Source of the DNA: Ignavibacteria bacterium UBA4661
Lineage (GTDB): Bacteria; Bacteroidota; Ignavibacteria; Kapaibacteriales; UBA4661
Reading direction: 5' to 3'
DNA length: 18,828 nt
NCBI GenBank assembly: GCA_002405405.1
Contig: DHLT01000315.1
Coordinates: 1-18,828, forward strand
Shown here piece by piece: positions 15,467 through 18,828 of the stretch (position 1 is the stretch's first letter; every line of letters begins with the position of its first letter). The notes under the pieces were generated by a model, which was not told the DNA's origin, made no database searches, and saw only the letters and a list, made by a program, of their open reading frames with translations. A program made the translations under genes and the position numbers.

Positions 15467-15494
15467 AATGACAAGAGTATTTTAACTTTTTAGA

Positions 15495-16076
15495 TCAGTT
15501 TTTGCGTAAATCTAATTGAGCCAAAAACTCGTGCGCCAATATCTCCGTTGTGGGTAATGGTTTACGTAATGACCGAATACGCTTGGTAAAATGAACAACA
15601 CACCATACACCTATCATGCCCTGCATTATAAATAGCAAGGCGACTATTTCGCACATAATTTTCAGAATACTCTGCGGTGTAATCGGAAAAAGTGAAGGCA
15701 CTGATGCTAGCATAAATGTTACCAAACACACGGCTCGTGCACCAATCAAGCCGCACCAATACAAAGCAGGCTCGATAGATCGCATCATCGCAAGCAATTT
15801 CCTTCGAGAGCGCTGACGAAGAAGAATATCTTCATGGCGTTGTATCGCTTGTATAAGCGACGCTCCAAAAAGCAGTGCCGGCGGCAAAGCTATGATGATA
15901 CCATACAAAGCAGACCAGTGCTCAAACAATGCCCACAAGCCACAAGCTAAAGCACCAAATATTATCGATACGCCCCCTATCAAACGATGATAGTTGAGCA
16001 TGATAAACATTTGCTTTGAGAATTTTTCACGCGCGGCGTAAATGCTGTATTCAGGGTATTGTGCTTTTTGCATCAT
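15495..16076 (-). CDS. Multi-pass membrane protein, function unknown
   Basis: From the ATG at 16076 the protein has 193 residues. Four membrane segments can be seen: residues about 31-48 (LIGGVSIIFGALACGLWAL), 54-75, 107-127 and 134-158, with a basic cytoplasmic stretch between the second and third (RHEDILLRQRSRRK) and a charged C-terminus ending LDLRKN. An ATG at 16073 and a GTG at 16115 are other possible starts; none has a Shine-Dalgarno sequence. I do not recognise the family. It diverges from another unknown membrane protein gene. Confidence 0.65.
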   Translation of the reverse strand: MMQKAQYPEYSIYAAREKFSKQMFIMLNYHRLIGGVSIIFGALACGLWALFEHWSALYGIIIALPPALLFGASLIQAIQRHEDILLRQRSRRKLLAMMRSIEPALYWCGLIGARAVCLVTFMLASVPSLFPITPQSILKIMCEIVALLFIMQGMIGVWCVVHFTKRIRSLRKPLPTTEILAHEFLAQLDLRKN

Positions 16077-16260
16077 GAGGAAGTCACAAGGAACATACAA
16101 CCAAACATTGTACACACTAACAACAGACTATAGAATGACATATCACGAATTTACAATTTTGCATGAGTGTTCTTCATCTAATTTTCAGTATCTGTACGCG
16201 AGTTTCTCTATTTTCGTACATGTTATCTGTACAGCTATTATTCCTTGTTGTGTTTTCATT

Positions 16261-16845
16261 ATGACTGCAGAATCTTCTTCATCAGTTTTTTCTCCGTGGA
16301 TGCGGTGGTGTAGTATTATTGCTTTACTTGGCATAGTTGCATTCATGGGTGGCTCAATTGTTCGAATATCATTGGCATTCGATCTTTTTGTACCGGGCAC
16401 ACTTACATGGAAATCATGGTATAGCCCTGAAGTAGTTGCTCAAACAATTCGTTTGTTTGCACAGTCTGGTTTCTATACACTCATTGGGTATGGAGTTGCA
16501 TTGTTTTTCGGTGTTATTGTCTGGCTCGCACAGCGCTCAGTATGGCGACAATCCGGTTGGTTACTTATGAGTGGTATATTATGTGTGTTGTACATTCCTG
16601 TGGAATGTATTCAAGCACGCTTTGATATTGACTTGATTTATCTCACGATCGGCGGATTGGGATCATTCTCTGTCGAATCAGCTCAAGCACTTTTACTCAA
16701 ACGTCTAACATTTCTCAGTGGAATCCCACTTCTAGCAATGCTTGGATATTGCACGGCATTGACACTGATGGTATGGCAACCGTTGCAACGTACTCGTTCT
16801 GAATATACCCCAACAAAATTCACTCCAACAGAATCCTTGCAATAG
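16261..16845 (+). CDS. Multi-pass membrane protein, function unknown
   Basis: From the ATG at 16261 it has 194 residues and about four membrane segments: residues 16-38 (WCSIIALLGIVAFMGG), 65-92, 101-117 and 148-172. The loop after the first segment (VPGTLTWKSWYSPEVVAQT) is aromatic-rich. The C-terminal tail is soluble and Thr/Pro-rich. The frame is open upstream, with an ATG at 16135 that would add a Cys/His-rich stretch and one more hydrophobic segment; I consider it less likely on composition. No start has a Shine-Dalgarno sequence. The lipoprotein gene begins about 45 bases after its stop, so the two may be co-transcribed. No family recognised. Confidence 0.65.
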   Translation: MTAESSSSVFSPWMRWCSIIALLGIVAFMGGSIVRISLAFDLFVPGTLTWKSWYSPEVVAQTIRLFAQSGFYTLIGYGVALFFGVIVWLAQRSVWRQSGWLLMSGILCVLYIPVECIQARFDIDLIYLTIGGLGSFSVESAQALLLKRLTFLSGIPLLAMLGYCTALTLMVWQPLQRTRSEYTPTKFTPTESLQ

Positions 16846-16890
16846 CATCTTGCACTTCTCTCTCCGATGCTGTACCCCATCATGCATATT

Positions 16891-18774
16891 ATGCGATTGT
16901 CTTTACTCGTTTGTCTTGCAGTCTTCACACTTACCTCGTGCGGTCAGCAAGGTGCACCCGATGGCGGACCACCTGACAAAACGCCTCCTCTTGTACTTCG
17001 TACGCTCCCTACTCAAGCAGAACGCAGAGTACAGACGCAAAGCATCATTATTGAATTCAACAAATACATTAATAAGCAATCTTTCCTACCGAATATCTTT
17101 CTCTCGCCTCCCATACCGTACAAACTTCTATGGAGTGGTAAAGAAGCGGAAATTCGCTTAAATCAAGCATTAGACTCTAATACGACCTATGCACTGACCA
17201 TCGGAAGCGATTATACCGATTGGCGTGGCAACAAACCCGATAAACCTTTTACCCTGATGTTCTCAACGGGTGATGATTTGGATAGTGCAACCATCAAAGG
17301 TGTTGCTTATATGCCTGACTATACAACAACCAAGCAGGATGGCATCTATATCTTTATGTATCGTCTACCGGAGAATTCAGCTGAACGCGACACCTTTGAT
17401 ATTCGTACCCATCAACCTAAGTATCGCACACAACCAACCAAAGACGGACGCTACGAAATACCGGCATTAGCTAGTGGCACCTATCGCGTTGCTATGGTAA
17501 AAGACGAATTCCGTGATGGCATTTTAGATGTTGGTGTTGATAGTTATGGCTTGCTCACAAAAGACCTTGTCCTTGCATCGCGTGCTACAGTAACGGCAAA
17601 TATTCGTATGGATAAAGCAAAAGATACTAAGCAGCCGCAAGTTGTTGGTGCGACAGCAATCTCTCCACAAATTGTGCGAATACGCTTTTCAAAAAAATTG
17701 GATTCTCTCAGCATTCAATCACAAGGGTTTAGTGTTTTTGATAGTATCTACACCTCTTCATCTCTTGCAATTATATCAGCTCATACACTGTTAGCAGCAC
17801 CGCAACAAGTAGATGTCTATCTTGAGAAACCACTGCCTGCCAGTGGTATTTGGCGTGTTCGTGCTTTGCTTGCTCGCGACTCTGCGGGTAATGCGATCAG
17901 TGACTCACTGCATACGGCTACAATTATTCAATCCGGCACATCATCATCACAGCAAAACACTGCTCAACTTGTACTATGCACACTTACCGATAGTTCTCTT
18001 GGTGTTGCATTACAACCTGATGTTCGTATCGCATGGTCACAGCCATTGGCTGAACAGTCGAAGAAAAAACTTCATCCTGAATTGTATGCTGTACAGACGG
18101 AAACCGTAGAATCTCAGACCTTTGCACAATCCAATGTATTGGCGTCAACCACCACAACAATTGCACCTGCGATCAATAGCGTCAATCGCACCAACATAAC
18201 AGCAACCACGCAGTCGTTGAACACTCTCTCCACGACCCCATCATCGCTAACGATACGGCGTACTCCTATTTCCACGACTGCGCATTGGCTCACCGCCAAT
18301 GTGCTTTCGATCACCCCCTTGCAACCGCTCAACCCGAACAGCAACTATGAGCTTGTTGTGCACAATATGGGACTTACCTCTATACTCGGCAAAACCATGC
18401 GTGACACTACGCTTCGGCGAACATTTCGAACAATTGATACAGGTCCTTTTGGCAGTTTGCTTGGCACACTACGCGATCCGATACAGTCATCAACCGGTTC
18501 AGCATCGGGTTCGTACGTCATTGTGCTACAAAGTAAAGACCGACAAACAATGCGATCATTGATACGCAAACAAACAGGTACTTTTGAGTTTCACAATCTA
18601 CCAGCCGGTGCTTACACCCTGCACGCATTTTATGATCTCGATGGTAATGGTTATCATTCAGCAGGACAAGTCCAACCTCTCATCTATGCAGAGCGATTCA
18701 CTGTCGCACCTGCAGAAATTGTTATACGTCAGCGCTGGACTGTTGAGGGAATTATTCTCGATTTTTCCAAATAA
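16891..18774 (+). CDS. Large Ig-like (Big_5) domain lipoprotein
   Basis: A lipoprotein of 627 residues from the ATG at 16891; ATGs at 16867 and 16882 are also in frame. The signal peptide MRLSLLVCLAVFTLTSC ends in the lipobox LTSC with Cys17, followed by GQQGAPDGGPPDKTPP. The sequence DGGPPDKTPPLVLRTLP leads into a SbsA-like Big_5 Ig domain (about 30-130), the arrangement common in Bacteroidota. A carboxypeptidase-regulatory-like beta domain (about 133-240) is followed by two more Ig-like regions (about 245-345 and 358-515) and a last beta domain (about 520-627) with LPAGAYTLHAFYDLDGNG. A Ser/Thr-rich insert lies at about 405-465. It is probably anchored in the outer membrane; its ligand or role is unknown. 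Confidence 0.88.
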   Translation: MRLSLLVCLAVFTLTSCGQQGAPDGGPPDKTPPLVLRTLPTQAERRVQTQSIIIEFNKYINKQSFLPNIFLSPPIPYKLLWSGKEAEIRLNQALDSNTTYALTIGSDYTDWRGNKPDKPFTLMFSTGDDLDSATIKGVAYMPDYTTTKQDGIYIFMYRLPENSAERDTFDIRTHQPKYRTQPTKDGRYEIPALASGTYRVAMVKDEFRDGILDVGVDSYGLLTKDLVLASRATVTANIRMDKAKDTKQPQVVGATAISPQIVRIRFSKKLDSLSIQSQGFSVFDSIYTSSSLAIISAHTLLAAPQQVDVYLEKPLPASGIWRVRALLARDSAGNAISDSLHTATIIQSGTSSSQQNTAQLVLCTLTDSSLGVALQPDVRIAWSQPLAEQSKKKLHPELYAVQTETVESQTFAQSNVLASTTTTIAPAINSVNRTNITATTQSLNTLSTTPSSLTIRRTPISTTAHWLTANVLSITPLQPLNPNSNYELVVHNMGLTSILGKTMRDTTLRRTFRTIDTGPFGSLLGTLRDPIQSSTGSASGSYVIVLQSKDRQTMRSLIRKQTGTFEFHNLPAGAYTLHAFYDLDGNGYHSAGQVQPLIYAERFTVAPAEIVIRQRWTVEGIILDFSK

Positions 18775-18828
18775 ATAATTCATTATAACACCACATTAAA
18801 TTTCGCATATCGTTGTTATGCCTTCATT

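Noticed and set aside
15256..15471. 71-codon frame overlapping the interrupted small ORF
   Set aside because: It is Ser/His/Cys-rich with no ribosome binding site, while the hydrophobic frame from 15293 has a good site and a coherent membrane pattern.
16042..16260. Longer start for the membrane protein ending at 16845
   Set aside because: The extra part has unusual Cys/His content, no ribosome binding site, and from 16042 overlaps the divergent gene. The ATG at 16135 remains possible.
1..18828. Mobile elements, CRISPR arrays, phage or defence genes
   Set aside because: I found no transposase or integrase motif, no regularly spaced repeats, and no cas or restriction-like protein.

Overview
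The window is ordinary chromosomal DNA from a Gram-negative bacterium of the Bacteroidota/Chlorobiota (FCB) group. The evidence is: lpxK, so lipid A is made; several lipoproteins with a Cys lipobox; a large lipoprotein of the Bacteroidota Ig-like (Big_5) type; many starts without a Shine-Dalgarno sequence; and an elongation factor P whose modification loop reads HRTPGNLRAFYQ, which I recall as the Chlorobi/Ignavibacteria form. A Chlorobi-, Ignavibacteria- or Kapabacteria-like lineage is my best guess, but it is an inference. I see no transposase, integrase, phage gene or CRISPR array.

Layout. 1-2360 (+): the 3' end of a coiled-coil protein gene, tyrS and an HPr gene. 2379-6487 (-): a probable operon read lpxK, class I amidotransferase-like peptidase C26, SH3-NlpC/P60 endopeptidase, dipeptide epimerase. 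The last two match the YkfC/YkfB pair of muropeptide recycling. 6717-9507 (+): tRNA-Cys, efp, a terminator, then accB and accC (biotin carrier and biotin carboxylase of acetyl-CoA carboxylase), closed by a bidirectional terminator. 9581-10323 (-): a small lipoprotein and a 63-residue membrane protein. 10542-10955 (+): an OsmC-family protein. 11016-14386 (-): a membrane-anchored class III adenylate cyclase, a type III polyketide synthase and an OmpR-type response regulator with no adjacent kinase. 14620-15222 (+): msrB, with an anchored start and a possible internal cytosolic start. 15258-15466 (+): a small two-helix membrane ORF with a good ribosome binding site, an in-frame TAA and a potential switch of two competing hairpins at its start. 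15495-16845: two divergent unrecognised multi-pass membrane proteins. 16891-18774 (+): a large Ig-like lipoprotein. No gene-free stretch exceeds 300 bases.

How the genes fit together. Most are housekeeping: translation (TyrRS, EF-P, tRNA-Cys), fatty acid initiation (AccB/AccC), outer-membrane lipid A (LpxK) and wall-peptide recycling. The signalling block (cyclase, response regulator) around a type III PKS is the least standard group. The best leads are the interrupted small ORF with its hairpin pair, the Asn at the EF-P loop tip, the lpxK-C26-NlpC-epimerase operon, the two palindromes before accB and the dual-start msrB.
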